Below are positions 1 to 8,953 of a DNA stretch of 64,000 nt, in pieces. Position 1 is the stretch's first letter, and every line of letters begins with the position of its first letter. The translations under genes were made by a program, and so were the position numbers. The DNA is from Xanthomonas campestris pv. phormiicola (lineage in GTDB: Bacteria; Pseudomonadota; Gammaproteobacteria; Xanthomonadales; Xanthomonadaceae): positions 4,105,001 through 4,169,000 of the forward strand of contig CP102593.1 in NCBI GenBank assembly GCA_025666215.1, in the 5' to 3' direction. The notes beneath the pieces are model-generated. The model had not been told where the DNA came from, searched no databases, and saw nothing but the letters and a program-made list of their open reading frames with translations.

Positions 1-365
1 GTCTCGGCTTCGGCATGGTCCAGCGCACGGCTGGACTGGATCACTTCCGGGCCGATCGCCAGGCGGCGCAGGCTGGTCAGCCCCAGCGCGCGGCCGTTCT
101 TGGCCGGCATCGTCGCGGCGACCGATTGCAACGTCGCGCGCAGCGACGCCGAGGGGCCGGCCGCGGACGTACTCGCGATGCCGACCGGGGCGGCATCGCG
201 GGTCTTGACGATGAAGCGCTGCACGGTCGGCTCGGCGGACAGGCCGGAGAGGTTGACGTCGCCTGCGAAGGCCGGCGTCGCCAGCAACAGCGAAGTCAAT
301 GCGGACGCTCCCAGCACGATCAGCCAAGGGCGCTGGCGCGAACCACGTTGCGAAATTTCGGACAT
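1..365 (-). CDS. S8 (subtilisin-like) secreted serine protease, N-terminal part only
   Basis: The gene runs off the left edge, so only about 121 residues are visible. The reading begins MSEISQRGSRQRPW, followed by a hydrophobic segment ending ATPAFA, a good Sec signal peptide with cleavage after AFA. After it comes a region (QRFIVKTRDAA, GLTSLRRLAIGPEVI, SRALDHAEAE) that resembles the propeptide of Xanthomonas extracellular subtilases, where the mature catalytic domain follows. The catalytic Asp/His/Ser lie outside the window, so the family call rests on the leader and propeptide. A strong AAGGAAG ribosome site sits just before the ATG. The long upstream region holds a CRP/Clp-like site, which would fit a secreted virulence-type protease. 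Confidence 0.72.
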   Translation of the reverse strand, partial: MSEISQRGSRQRPWLIVLGASALTSLLLATPAFAGDVNLSGLSAEPTVQRFIVKTRDAAPVGIASTSAAGPSASLRATLQSVAATMPAKNGRALGLTSLRRLAIGPEVIQSSRALDHAEAE

Positions 366-956
366 TCGGAACTTCCTTTTCGTTGATTGCCACCTGATGG
401 CGATTTTCGCGCTGCGGATGCCTACACGGGCACTGAATCCGGATGCAGCGCGACTCCCAGGCCGGCCCCCTGTTGCCAGCCGTTCATCCGACGCTATCCC
501 AATACAGACGCGTATGGATGAACTCTTTATCGTCCAAAACTCGTAAATGTGACGTTTGTCAACATAAATGACGGCATCACTTTCGCTTTTTGCGACACGA
601 CGGCAACACCGCTGGCTCGAGAAGACAGTCCCGGGACATTTTTGCGCGGCGCGGCGTGGCCACGCGTCCGCACAGCAGGTCGCGCCATCAGGGAGCGGCT
701 CCGCCGGACATCGACAGGGCCACCGACCGCCATGCGCAGCGCTAGCGCCAGGGGTCGCGGCGAACATTGGACAACTTGCGCCCCGGCGCGCGCGCGACCG
801 CGTACGAACCTGGCGGTGTGGCGGGTTGGGCCTGGCAGACCCCATGGCGTGTCCGGGAACGGGCGACGCGCCCTGACGCGATCGACACTGGGCGCAGCCT
901 GCGCCACGCCCAGCTCCAAGCCCGCCAATGCCGGCGGGCGAAGAACGCGGGACCTC
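366..956. other. intergenic region, protease promoter side
   Basis: About 590 bases with no convincing gene between the protease start and the 3' end of ilvE. The part next to the protease (366-565) is less G+C-rich and is the likely promoter/leader. The rest (about 620-950) has open frames on both strands but no recognisable protein. A Clp-like site is listed separately. Confidence 0.5.
548..563. promoter_or_regulatory. candidate Clp/CRP binding site
   Basis: TGTGA-N6-TCAAC matches 8 of the 10 conserved bases of the CRP-type site TGTGA-N6-TCACA. It lies about 185 bases upstream of the secreted protease start. In Xanthomonas the CRP homologue Clp is known to activate extracellular enzyme genes. 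The match to this promoter is inference, and the right half-site is imperfect. Confidence 0.35.
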
Positions 957-2057
957 TCAGCCCAGCCGCAGCAGCCAGCCGTGACGGTCGGCCACGCGGC
1001 CGTACTGGATATCGGTCAGTTCCTGGCGCAGCGACAGGGTCACCGGGCCGGCCGGCGCGGCCAGGTCGCCGACCGCGAAATCCTTGCCTTTCAGCTGCCC
1101 GATCGGGGTCACCACCGCGGCGGTGCCGCAGGCGAAGACCTCGGCGATGTCGCCGGAGGCCACGCCGTCGCGCCATTCGTCGATGCTCACCTGGCGCTCG
1201 ATCACGGCCATGCCGCGGTCGCGCGCCAACTGCAGGATGCTGTCGCGGGTGATGCCCTCGAGGATGCTGCCGGACAGCGCCGGGGTGACCAGACTGCCGT
1301 CGCGCATCACCAGGAACACGTTCATGCCGCCCAGTTCTTCCAGGTACTTGCCCTCGACCGGGTCCAGGAACAGCACCTGCGAGCAGCCCTGCGCCTGCGC
1401 CTGCTGCTGCGGCAGCAGCGAGGCGGCGTAGTTGCCGCCGCACTTGGCCGCGCCGGTGCCGCCCTTGGCCGCACGCGCGTAGTCGGTGGACAGCCAGATC
1501 GCCACCGGCGCCACGCCCTTGGCGAAATAGGCGCCGGCCGGGCTGGCGATGACGTAGTAGCCGGCCTTCTGCGCCGCGCGCACGCCCAGGAACGCCTCGT
1601 TGGCGATCATGAAGGGGCGGAAATACAGGCTGGTCTCCGGCGCCGACGGCACCCACGCGGCATCGACCGCGATCAGCCGGCGCAGCGATTCGACGAACAG
1701 CTCCACCGGCAGCTCCGGCAGCGCCAGGCGCTGCGCCGAGCGCTGCAGGCGCTTGCCGTTGGCCTCCGGGCGGAAGGTCCAGATCGAACCGTCGGCATGG
1801 CGGTAGGCCTTGATGCCCTCGAAGATCTCCTGGCCGTAATGCAGCACCGAGGCGGCCGGATCCAGCGCCAGCGGGCCGTAGGCGCGGACCTGGGCATCGT
1901 GCCAGCCCTGCTCGCGGTCCCATTCGATGGCGACCATGTGGTCGGTGAAGTAGTTGCCGAAGCCCGGCGCGGCGAGGATCTGCGCGCGTTGGTCGGCGCT
2001 GCGTGCGGTGGTGGACGGGATCAGGCGGAACTGCGAAGACGGCTCGGTAGCGGACAC
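957..2057 (-). CDS. ilvE: branched-chain amino acid aminotransferase
   Basis: PLP enzyme of the class IV aminotransferase fold (BCAT group II). It interconverts Leu, Ile and Val with their 2-oxo acids using 2-oxoglutarate/glutamate, the last step of branched-chain synthesis. The product is 366 residues, normal for the group. Family motifs visible are LHYGQEIFEGIKAYR (about 72-86), the PLP lysine K205 in GAAKCGGNYAAS, and the late LEELGGMN and EVFACGTAAVVTPIG segments that bind cofactor phosphate and substrate. It starts with ATG (MSATEPSSQF). It appears to be transcribed alone: sufT lies 100 bases upstream in the same direction, and the downstream side is non-coding. Confidence 0.95.
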   Translation of the reverse strand: MSATEPSSQFRLIPSTTARSADQRAQILAAPGFGNYFTDHMVAIEWDREQGWHDAQVRAYGPLALDPAASVLHYGQEIFEGIKAYRHADGSIWTFRPEANGKRLQRSAQRLALPELPVELFVESLRRLIAVDAAWVPSAPETSLYFRPFMIANEAFLGVRAAQKAGYYVIASPAGAYFAKGVAPVAIWLSTDYARAAKGGTGAAKCGGNYAASLLPQQQAQAQGCSQVLFLDPVEGKYLEELGGMNVFLVMRDGSLVTPALSGSILEGITRDSILQLARDRGMAVIERQVSIDEWRDGVASGDIAEVFACGTAAVVTPIGQLKGKDFAVGDLAAPAGPVTLSLRQELTDIQYGRVADRHGWLLRLG

Positions 2058-2158
2058 CGGGGTTTCCTGTGGTAGTCGAGGGACGGCCGTGCCGCTGCAT
2101 CATCGAAGCGCAGCGGCGGCGCCTTGTCCCGGCCCCAGGTCGCGCAGTCGCGCGCGGG

Positions 2159-2710
2159 TCAGAGCATGCCGGTTTCGAGGCGGGCGGCCTCGGACATCAT
2201 ATGCCGGCCCCACGGCGGATCGAACACCAGTTCGACCTCGGCCTCGGCGATGGTCGGGATCAGCTCCAGCTTGCTGCGCACGTCGTCGACCAGGATCTCG
2301 CCCATGCCGCAGCCCGGCGCGGTCAGTGTCATCTTCACCTCGACCATGCGCTGGCCGTCCTCGCGATGCTGCACGCCGACCTCGTAGACCAGGCCCAGGT
2401 CGACGATGTTGAACGGGATCTCCGGATCGAAGCAGGTGCGCAGCTGCTGCCAGATCAGCGCCTCGACCTGCTCGTCGCTGGCGCCCTCCGGCAGGTCCAG
2501 GCCCGGCGGCGGTTCCTTGCCGATCGCGTCGCCGTCCTTGCCGGCGATGCGGAACAGGTTGCCTTCGACGAACACCGTGTAGCTGCCGCCCAGCGCCTGG
2601 GTGATGTAGCCGTAGCTGCCGGCCGGCAGGGTGACCGCGTCGCCTTGCGGCACCATCACCGCCGCGCAATCGCGTTCGAATTGGACAGGTTCGCTGCTGC
2701 GTGAATACAT
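2159..2710 (-). CDS. sufT: SufT-type Fe-S cluster assembly factor (DUF59/MIP18 family)
   Basis: 183 residues. The C-terminal two thirds is a DUF59 domain with the hallmarks DPEIPFNIVDLGLVYEV (about 94-110), TAPGCGMGEIL (about 131-141) and the tail PPWGRHMMSEAARLETGML, which match the SufT family. The N-terminal part (VPQGDAVTLPAG...VEGNLFRI) is the SufT-specific beta-rich extension. SufT proteins help mature Fe-S proteins in the cytosol. No suf cluster is visible nearby. A convergent partner is absent: the gene is divergent from the small membrane protein at 2818, and the two starts lie about 107 bases apart. Confidence 0.88.
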   Translation of the reverse strand: MYSRSSEPVQFERDCAAVMVPQGDAVTLPAGSYGYITQALGGSYTVFVEGNLFRIAGKDGDAIGKEPPPGLDLPEGASDEQVEALIWQQLRTCFDPEIPFNIVDLGLVYEVGVQHREDGQRMVEVKMTLTAPGCGMGEILVDDVRSKLELIPTIAEAEVELVFDPPWGRHMMSEAARLETGML

Positions 2711-2817
2711 GGGGGCGATATGGGGGCTGGCCCCGCCGGTGCAAGTCGTCCAGTTTATCCGAGTGCGCGGGGGAACGCGGCGAAGGGTATCCTGTGCGGA
2801 TTCTCCGGGAACATCGC

Positions 2818-3237
2818 ATGCCGCCCTCTTCCATGCCGGCCAGGACTTCGCACTGGCTATGGCCCTTGCTGCTCTGCCTGGGCTGTGTCACCGCCTTGAT
2901 CGCCTGGATGCTGGTCGCGCTGAGCCTGGGTCACCAATCCGGCTGGATGGCGGTGCTGGTGGCGCTGGAGGTCGCGTGGATGCTGCGCCTGGGCACGCTG
3001 CCGCGCGGCAAGCTGCGCATCGCCGTGGCGGTGCTGGCCACCGCGCTGGTGATCGTCGCCGCCAACTGGGGCATCGCCGCCGCGCACATAGGCGCCGGGC
3101 TGGGCCTGGATCCCTGGGATTCGTCGCTGAAACTGGGCGCGCGCTACGCGTGGACGCTGACCGTGCTGGCCAACCGCCCCGGCGACGTGCTGTGGCTGGG
3201 CATGGGCCTGAGCGTGGCCTACTTCAGCGCGCGCTGA
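2818..3237 (+). CDS. small integral membrane protein of unknown function
   Basis: 139 residues with four probable membrane segments: WPLLLCLGCVTALIAWMLVA (about 14-33), a GWMAVLVALEVAWMLRLG helix, LRIAVAVLATALVIVAANWG, and a C-terminal DVLWLGMGLSVAYFSA stretch. I do not recognise the family. I chose the ATG at 2818 because the longer open frame would run back into the divergent sufT start, and because the leader before the first helix is then of ordinary length. The cell location should be the inner membrane. It converges on pntB, with a short hairpin between them. Confidence 0.72.
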   Translation: MPPSSMPARTSHWLWPLLLCLGCVTALIAWMLVALSLGHQSGWMAVLVALEVAWMLRLGTLPRGKLRIAVAVLATALVIVAANWGIAAAHIGAGLGLDPWDSSLKLGARYAWTLTVLANRPGDVLWLGMGLSVAYFSAR

Positions 3238-3245
3238 GGACAATG

Positions 3246-3265
3246 GTCGCGGCTTCAGCCGCGAC
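3246..3265. repeat. REP-like hairpin between convergent genes
   Basis: Perfect 8-bp stem GTCGCGGC/GCCGCGAC with a TTCA loop. It has the same core as the GTCGCGACTGAAGTCGC repeats elsewhere in the window. It sits between the 3' ends of the membrane protein gene and pntB and could act as a bidirectional transcript end, though no T-run follows. Confidence 0.6.
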
Positions 3266-3297
3266 AGCATCCAGGGGCGCCGATCGCCGGCGCCGGT

Positions 3298-4746
3298 TCA
3301 ATGCCCGCCGTCCAGCGCCTTCAATTCGCTGACCAGCGCGCCAGCCGCCTCGGCGCCGTCGCCGTACAGCATGCGCGTGTTGTCGGCGTAGAACAGCGCG
3401 TTCTCGATCCCGGCAAAGCCCGTGCCCTTGCCGCGCTTGATCACCACGACGTTCCTGGAATTGACCACGTCCAGGATCGGCATGCCGTAGATCGGGCTGG
3501 CCGGATCGGTCCTGGCGACCGGGTTGACCACGTCGTTGGCGCCGATCACCAGCGACACGTCGGTGCTGGGGAACTCGGGATTGATGTCGTCCATGTCGGC
3601 GATCAGGTCGTAGGGCACGCCGGCCTCGGCCAGCAGCACGTTCATGTGCCCGGGCATGCGTCCGGCCACCGGATGGATCGCGAACTTGACCTTGACCCCG
3701 CGCTCGATCAGCCGCTGCGCCAGTTCCCAGATCTTGTGCTGCGCCTGCGCCACCGCCATGCCGTAGCCGGGCACGATCACCACCCGCTCGGCGTAGGCCA
3801 TCATCGCCGCCACGTCGCCGGCCTCGATCGGCTTCTGCGCGCCGCTGATCTCCTGCGCCTGGCCGCCGCCGCCGAAGTTGGAGAACAGCACGCCGCTGAT
3901 CGGCCGGTTCATCGCCTTGGCCATCAGCCGGGTCAGCAGGATGCCGGCCGCGCCGACCATCATGCCGGCGATGATCAGCGCCTCGTTGCCGAGCACGTAG
4001 CCCTCGAAGGCCACCGCCAGGCCGGTGAAGGCGTTGTACAGCGAGATCACCACCGGCATGTCGGCGCCGCCGATCGGCAGCGTCATCAGCACGCCCAGCG
4101 CCAGCGCCACCGCGAAGAAGGCGACGATCGCCACCGGGCTGAGCCCGATCGCGGCCCAGGCGCCCAGGCCCAGCATCGCCACGAACACCAGCAGGTTGAA
4201 CGCCTGCTGCCCGGGGAAGGTGACGCGCTTGTCCAGCCTCCCGTCGAGCTTGGCCCAGGCGATGACCGAGCCGGACAGCGAGATCGCGCCGATCGCCGAG
4301 CCGACGATGGCCAGCGCCAGCGTGGTCGCGTCGGGCTGGCGCGCGGCCAGCGCGGCGATCGCGCTGTCGCTCCAGTGCGCCGTGTCGCGGTGCGCCAGGA
4401 ACGAGAAGCGCAGCAGCTCCACCGCGCCGATCGCCGCGGCCGAGCCGCCGCCCATGCCGTTGTACAGCGCGACCATCTGCGGCATGTCGGTGATGGCGAC
4501 CTTCTTGGCCGAGATCCAGGCCGCGCCGGTGCCGATCAGGATCGCCAGCAGGATCAGGGTCAGGTTGTGCAGGCCGGGCAGCAGGAACGTCGCCGCGGTG
4601 GCCAGCAACATGCCGAACCCGGCCCAGTGGATGCCGCTGCGCGCGGTCTTGGGCGAGGCCATGCGCTGCAGGCCGAGCAGGAACAAGGTGGCGGCCACCA
4701 GGTAGCTGGCCTTCACCAGCCAGGACAGGGCGTCGGCGGTGCTCAT
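3298..4746 (-). CDS. pntB: NAD(P) transhydrogenase subunit beta
   Basis: 482 residues, the usual length for PntB. The N-terminal half carries the multi-helix proton-translocating domain II (SYLVAATLFLLGLQRM, ATAATFLLPGLHNLTLILLA and later helices). The C-terminal third is the NADP(H)-binding domain III with VIVPGYGMAVAQAQHKI (about 332-348) and GANDVVNP. With the alpha subunits it couples hydride transfer between NADH and NADP+ to proton entry and supplies NADPH. The ATG at 4746 overlaps the stop of the upstream 165-residue gene by four bases (ATGA), so translation is probably coupled. The operon order is pntA2, unknown membrane gene, pntB. Confidence 0.95.
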   Translation of the reverse strand: MSTADALSWLVKASYLVAATLFLLGLQRMASPKTARSGIHWAGFGMLLATAATFLLPGLHNLTLILLAILIGTGAAWISAKKVAITDMPQMVALYNGMGGGSAAAIGAVELLRFSFLAHRDTAHWSDSAIAALAARQPDATTLALAIVGSAIGAISLSGSVIAWAKLDGRLDKRVTFPGQQAFNLLVFVAMLGLGAWAAIGLSPVAIVAFFAVALALGVLMTLPIGGADMPVVISLYNAFTGLAVAFEGYVLGNEALIIAGMMVGAAGILLTRLMAKAMNRPISGVLFSNFGGGGQAQEISGAQKPIEAGDVAAMMAYAERVVIVPGYGMAVAQAQHKIWELAQRLIERGVKVKFAIHPVAGRMPGHMNVLLAEAGVPYDLIADMDDINPEFPSTDVSLVIGANDVVNPVARTDPASPIYGMPILDVVNSRNVVVIKRGKGTGFAGIENALFYADNTRMLYGDGAEAAGALVSELKALDGGH

Positions 4747-5240
4747 GCGCGCTCCCCCGCCAGCGGCGCCGCGGCATCGGGCCGGCGATCCAGGCGATGG
4801 TGTTCGAACATCTCCAGCGCGGTCTTCAACAGACCCACCATGCCCAGGCCGAACGCGACCAGGCCCAGCGACAGCTGGTTCAGCGCGGTGGAGCTGGCCA
4901 GGTAGGCGCCGACCAGCCCGATCGCGATCGGCAGCAGCGCCTCGACCGAGAGCAGCCACAGCATCAGCCGGCCTTTGCGCGGGTCCTGCCAGACCCTGTG
5001 CGAGATCTTGTTCTGGGTGCGGGTGGGATCCTGCAGCGAGGACAGGCCCACGCCCACGCCGGCGTACAGCAAGGCGTAGTTCCAGTCGTCGAACATGCCG
5101 ACCATGCCGGCGAACAGCGGCTTGGCGGCGTAGACCGCGGCCGCGACCATCGCCGGATACTGCAGGTAGCTGAGCATCTGGAACCAGGCCCTGGGACCCT
5201 GCGGGCGCGCCGCGACCAGCGCCGGCTGCGCGGCGGTCAT
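4743..5240 (-). CDS. unknown membrane protein inside the transhydrogenase operon
   Basis: 165 residues, starting MTAAQPALVAARPQG. There are about four hydrophobic segments: YPAMVAAAVYAAKPLFAGMVG, YALLYAGVGVGLSSL, MLWLLSVEALLPIAIGLVGAYLA, and LGLVAFGLGMVGLLKTALEMF. Between helices 2 and 3 is a polar loop DPTRTQNKISHRVWQDPRKG. I do not recognise a family. Both its start (with pntA2) and its stop (with pntB) overlap by ATGA, so it is translated stoichiometrically with the transhydrogenase. This suggests an accessory or assembly role at the inner membrane, but that is inference from context only. Confidence 0.8.
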   Translation of the reverse strand: MTAAQPALVAARPQGPRAWFQMLSYLQYPAMVAAAVYAAKPLFAGMVGMFDDWNYALLYAGVGVGLSSLQDPTRTQNKISHRVWQDPRKGRLMLWLLSVEALLPIAIGLVGAYLASSTALNQLSLGLVAFGLGMVGLLKTALEMFEHHRLDRRPDAAAPLAGERA

Positions 5241-5536
5241 GGCGAGTCCCCGGGCTTCTTGGAACTCTTGAACATTTCCAGCATGCGCTCGGTGACCACG
5301 TAACCGCCGGCGGCGTTGCCGGCGCCGAGCAGCACCGCGAGGAAGCCGACCGCCTTCTCCAGCGTGGTGTCGGCGTGGCCGAGCACCACCATCGCGCCGA
5401 TCAGCACGATGCCGTGGATGAAGTTGGAACCGGACATCAGCGGGGTGTGCAGGATCACCGGCACCCGCGAGATGATCACATGCCCGGCGATGGCCGCCAG
5501 CATGAAGATGTACAAGGCCACGAAACCGTCGCTCAT
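5237..5536 (-). CDS. pntA2: NAD(P) transhydrogenase subunit alpha part 2 (membrane part)
   Basis: 99 residues with three membrane helices: VALYIFMLAAIAGHVIISRV, FIHGIVLIGAMVVLGHA, and a third one around EKAVGFLAVLLGAGNAAGGYVV. It corresponds to the C-terminal membrane segment of a one-piece PntA, here a separate protein, as in three-subunit transhydrogenases. VPVILHTPLMSGSN is the conserved loop of the family. I chose the ATG at 5536 (MSDGFVALY) over an in-frame upstream ATG because it places the first helix at the usual distance. Its stop overlaps the next start by four bases. The promoter must lie in the 170-base gap before the divergent sigma factor gene. Confidence 0.92.
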   Translation of the reverse strand: MSDGFVALYIFMLAAIAGHVIISRVPVILHTPLMSGSNFIHGIVLIGAMVVLGHADTTLEKAVGFLAVLLGAGNAAGGYVVTERMLEMFKSSKKPGDSP

Positions 5537-5704
5537 TCCGCTTCTCCCGGGCGCCGCGCCCGACCGCCGCAATCATAACCGGGTGCTGAATCGGTGGGCG
5601 ATGGCTGTGTGGCGCGGCCAGCGGCGGCGACCGGCCCGGCGCCAGGTCAACCGCGGCGGCGGCGATGCGTTATCCACGGTATCCCCGCGCCAGGAAGCTA
5701 AGCT

Positions 5705-6286
5705 GTGCTGGTGAGCACGCCCGCCCTCGACCCGCCGACGACCGACCTCGACAGCGACGCTGCCGCGCGTCCGCTGCCGGCGTCGCTGGACGCATTCCTG
5801 GCCGAGATCGGCCCGCGCGCGTTCCGCTTCGCCGAGGCCGGCCTGCGCCAGCGCGAGGATGCGCTGGATGCGGTGCAGGACGCGATGATCAAGCTGCTCG
5901 CCTACCGCGAGCGGCCGGCGCAGGAATGGACCCCGCTGTTCTGGAGCATCCTGCGCCGGCGCATCATCGACCTGCAGCGCCGCCGCGGCTTCCGCCTGCG
6001 CTTCTGGGCGCCGGCCAGCGAGTACGGCGAGGACAGCCAGCCGGACTGGGCCGACGAAGGCCCGACGCCGGCGCAGCGCCACGAGCAGCGGCAGACGCAT
6101 GCGCGGCTGGTCACGGCGTTGCGCGCGCTGCCGGCGCGGCAGCGCGAAGCCTTCACCCTGCGCGTGCTCGAGGAGCTGGACGTGGCCACCACCGCACGCG
6201 CGATGGGCTGCTCCGAAGGCTCGGTCAAGACCCATCTGTCGCGCGCCCGCGAGGCATTGCAGAAACTTCTGGAGGACGTCCGGTGA
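5705..6286 (+). CDS. ECF-type RNA polymerase sigma factor
   Basis: 193 residues from a GTG start preceded by AGGAAG seven bases upstream. A second in-frame GTG at 5711 is possible. Region 2 spans about residues 26-90 (ALDAVQDAMIKLLAYRERP, PLFWSILRRRIIDLQRRRG). Region 4 spans about 130-190, with the helix-turn-helix VATTARAMGCSEGSVKTHLSRAREAL. There is no additional C-terminal domain. It heads a three-gene operon with overlapping junctions: this gene, a single-pass membrane protein, and a DUF3106 protein. In other proteobacteria such a trio occurs with a DUF3619 membrane protein. The signal that controls it is unknown. Confidence 0.88.
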   Translation: MLVSTPALDPPTTDLDSDAAARPLPASLDAFLAEIGPRAFRFAEAGLRQREDALDAVQDAMIKLLAYRERPAQEWTPLFWSILRRRIIDLQRRRGFRLRFWAPASEYGEDSQPDWADEGPTPAQRHEQRQTHARLVTALRALPARQREAFTLRVLEELDVATTARAMGCSEGSVKTHLSRAREALQKLLEDVR

Positions 6287-6681
6287 AACCCGACACCACA
6301 CATTCGGCCGCGTTCGACGCGCAGATGCGCCGCGCGCACCAGGCCTCGCTGCAGGCGTTGCCGGCACCGACCCTGGCGCGACTGCGCGCCGCCCGCCACG
6401 CCGCCAGCCGCCCCCACGCCACGCCGGCGCGACGCTGGGGCTGGCTGCTGGCGGCGGCCCCGGCGCTGCTCGGCGCCACCTTCGGCATGCATCTGCTGCT
6501 GCGCCCGGCGCTGCCCGTCGCGGCCCCGGCGACGGGCGTCGCCGGCGTTCCCGCCGCGGCCGCGGTGTCCGCGAGCGTGGCCGCGCAAGGCGACGGCGAC
6601 GACGCCGTGGCCGGCCTGCTCGACGAAAATCCCGACCTGTACCTGTGGCTGGGTTCCGACACCTCGCTGGCGATGGAATGA
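6283..6681 (+). CDS. single-pass membrane protein, probable anti-sigma or DUF3619-like partner
   Basis: 132 residues from a GTG start that overlaps the sigma factor stop (GTGA). The N-terminal 50 residues are charged and cytoplasmic (FDAQMRRAHQASLQALPAPT). A membrane segment follows (WGWLLAAAPALLGATFGMHLLL, about 48-69), then an Ala/Val-rich periplasmic stretch ending DENPDLYLWLGSDTSLAME. The layout matches the DUF3619-type protein that often follows such sigma factors. There is no zinc-binding anti-sigma motif (H-x3-C-x2-C), so a role in holding the sigma factor is inferred from position only. Its stop overlaps the next ATG by four bases. Confidence 0.72.
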   Translation: MKPDTTHSAAFDAQMRRAHQASLQALPAPTLARLRAARHAASRPHATPARRWGWLLAAAPALLGATFGMHLLLRPALPVAAPATGVAGVPAAAAVSASVAAQGDGDDAVAGLLDENPDLYLWLGSDTSLAME

Positions 6682-7169
6682 CCACGATGAACCGCCTGAT
6701 CCGCATGTCCCTGGCGCTGGCCCTGCTGGCCGGGGCCACCCCGCTGGCGACGTTCGCCGCGCCGCCACCGCCGCCACCGCCGTCGGATGCCGACGCCGAC
6801 GCGGGTCCGCCGCTGCCGGACTGGGAACACCTGAGCGCGCAGCAGCGCGAGTTGCTGATCGCACCGATGCGGCAGCGCTGGAACGATGCGCCGCAGCAGC
6901 GGCGCAGGATGTTCGAGCACGCGCAGCGCTGGCAGAGCATGACCCCCGAGCAGCGCGAACGCGCGCGCAAGGGCGCACGCCGCTACGAAGACATGAGTCC
7001 GCAGCAGCGCGAAGAGGCGCGCGTGCTGTTCGAACGCATGCGCACCTTGCCGCCGGAGCAACGCAAGGCGCTGCGCGATCGCTGGGAAGCGATGACCCCG
7101 CAGCAGCGCGACGCCTGGATCAAGGCCAATGCCGGCCCGGACACCAGGCCTGTGCCGGGTTCCAGGTGA
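6678..7169 (+). CDS. DUF3106 domain secreted protein
   Basis: 163 residues. The signal peptide LIRMSLALALLAGATPLATFAAP is followed by a run of prolines. The rest is made of repeated short units of the form LSxQQRELL, MTPEQRERARKG, MSPQQREEARVLFER, LPPEQRKALRDRWEAM, TPQQRDAWI, each a WxxMTPxQR-like helix hairpin typical of DUF3106. The protein should be periplasmic, largely alpha-helical and charged. Its molecular role is not known. It overlaps the membrane protein gene before it by four bases and ends the operon. A hairpin followed by TTTT lies just downstream. Confidence 0.85.
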   Translation: MTTMNRLIRMSLALALLAGATPLATFAAPPPPPPPSDADADAGPPLPDWEHLSAQQRELLIAPMRQRWNDAPQQRRRMFEHAQRWQSMTPEQRERARKGARRYEDMSPQQREEARVLFERMRTLPPEQRKALRDRWEAMTPQQRDAWIKANAGPDTRPVPGSR

Positions 7170-7178
7170 CCGACCCGT

Positions 7179-7204
7179 AAGCGCGTCGAGGCGGCGGCGC
7201 TTTT
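7179..7204 (+). terminator. probable terminator of the sigma factor operon
   Basis: AAGCGC...GCGCTT inverted arms enclosing a G+C-rich loop, followed by TTTTC, ten bases after the DUF3106 stop codon. Confidence 0.55.
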
Positions 7205-7642
7205 CTATCGCTGTCTAAACGCTGCCGTCGCGACTGGGGGCCGGTCTGCAGCATCGATCGCGACGCGGGCCACCGGTCGAATCCGTCGCGACGCAACGCC
7301 AGGCTGCATCGCACCACCGTCAGAGGCGGAAATGCGCCGGCAGGTGGACGCAGGGGCCTTGCTCGGAGACTTTGCAGGGGTGGGCGCGCTTCCCGGCGGC
7401 CATCGAGCGATCATTCGGGACTGGCGTCATCGGGAATGCCCGTCGCGACTGAAGTCGCTCCCACAGTTGGCTCCCGCAGCCCGCCGCCTGCAACTTGCGA
7501 CTGGCCGTTGCCTCATTGGGGGCCGGCACGATGCGGGGAATGTCGGGAGACAACGCTCTGGCAGCGTCGGCGCCTGTCGCATCGGCGCGCGGCGTCGGTG
7601 CCGGCCGCCGTGCCAGGCGCGACACGCGGCCGACAGCACCGA
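7205..7642. other. non-coding stretch downstream of pntA1
   Basis: About 440 bases between the terminator of the sigma factor operon and the 3' end of pntA1. Apart from one REP arm (listed separately) I see no gene, and open frames here have no recognisable protein features. Confidence 0.5.
7438..7465. repeat. single REP-like arm
   Basis: 28 bases identical to the right arm of the inverted pair at 8864-8931: GCCCGTCGCGAC, then TGAAGTCGCTCCCACA. It contains the internal palindrome GCGACTGAAGTCGC. It is unpaired here. Confidence 0.75.
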
Positions 7643-8722
<1,080 letters not shown>

Positions 8723-8863
8723 GCGATTCCCCATGCGTTGCCCGCCCTAGTCGGCGCCGATGCTACAGGGTCCGCGCGGCGATGGCAGCGCCGGGCGGCT
8801 GGTGCGCGTCCTGGCGGGTCGCACCGCGGGCGCGCGGGCATGCGCGAGGACCCGCGAGCAACG

Positions 8864-8931
8864 TGTGGGAGCGACTTCAGTCGCGACGGGCTCTACCGGG
8901 AAGGCCCGTCGCGACTGAAGTCGCTCCCACA
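8864..8931. repeat. paired REP-like inverted repeat
   Basis: Perfect 28-bp inverted arms (TGTGGGAGCGACTTCAGTCG and eight more bases, against its complement) around a 12-base loop. Each arm also contains the smaller palindrome GCGACTTCAGTCGC. It lies between the pntA1 start region and the 3' end of the first DUF1631 gene. Confidence 0.85.
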
Positions 8932-8953
8932 AGGGATGGATCGCAGCAGACCC

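Noticed and set aside
527..928. Open frames on both strands between the protease and ilvE
   Set aside because: No ribosome site, domain or sensible composition; overlapping frames in G+C-rich DNA.
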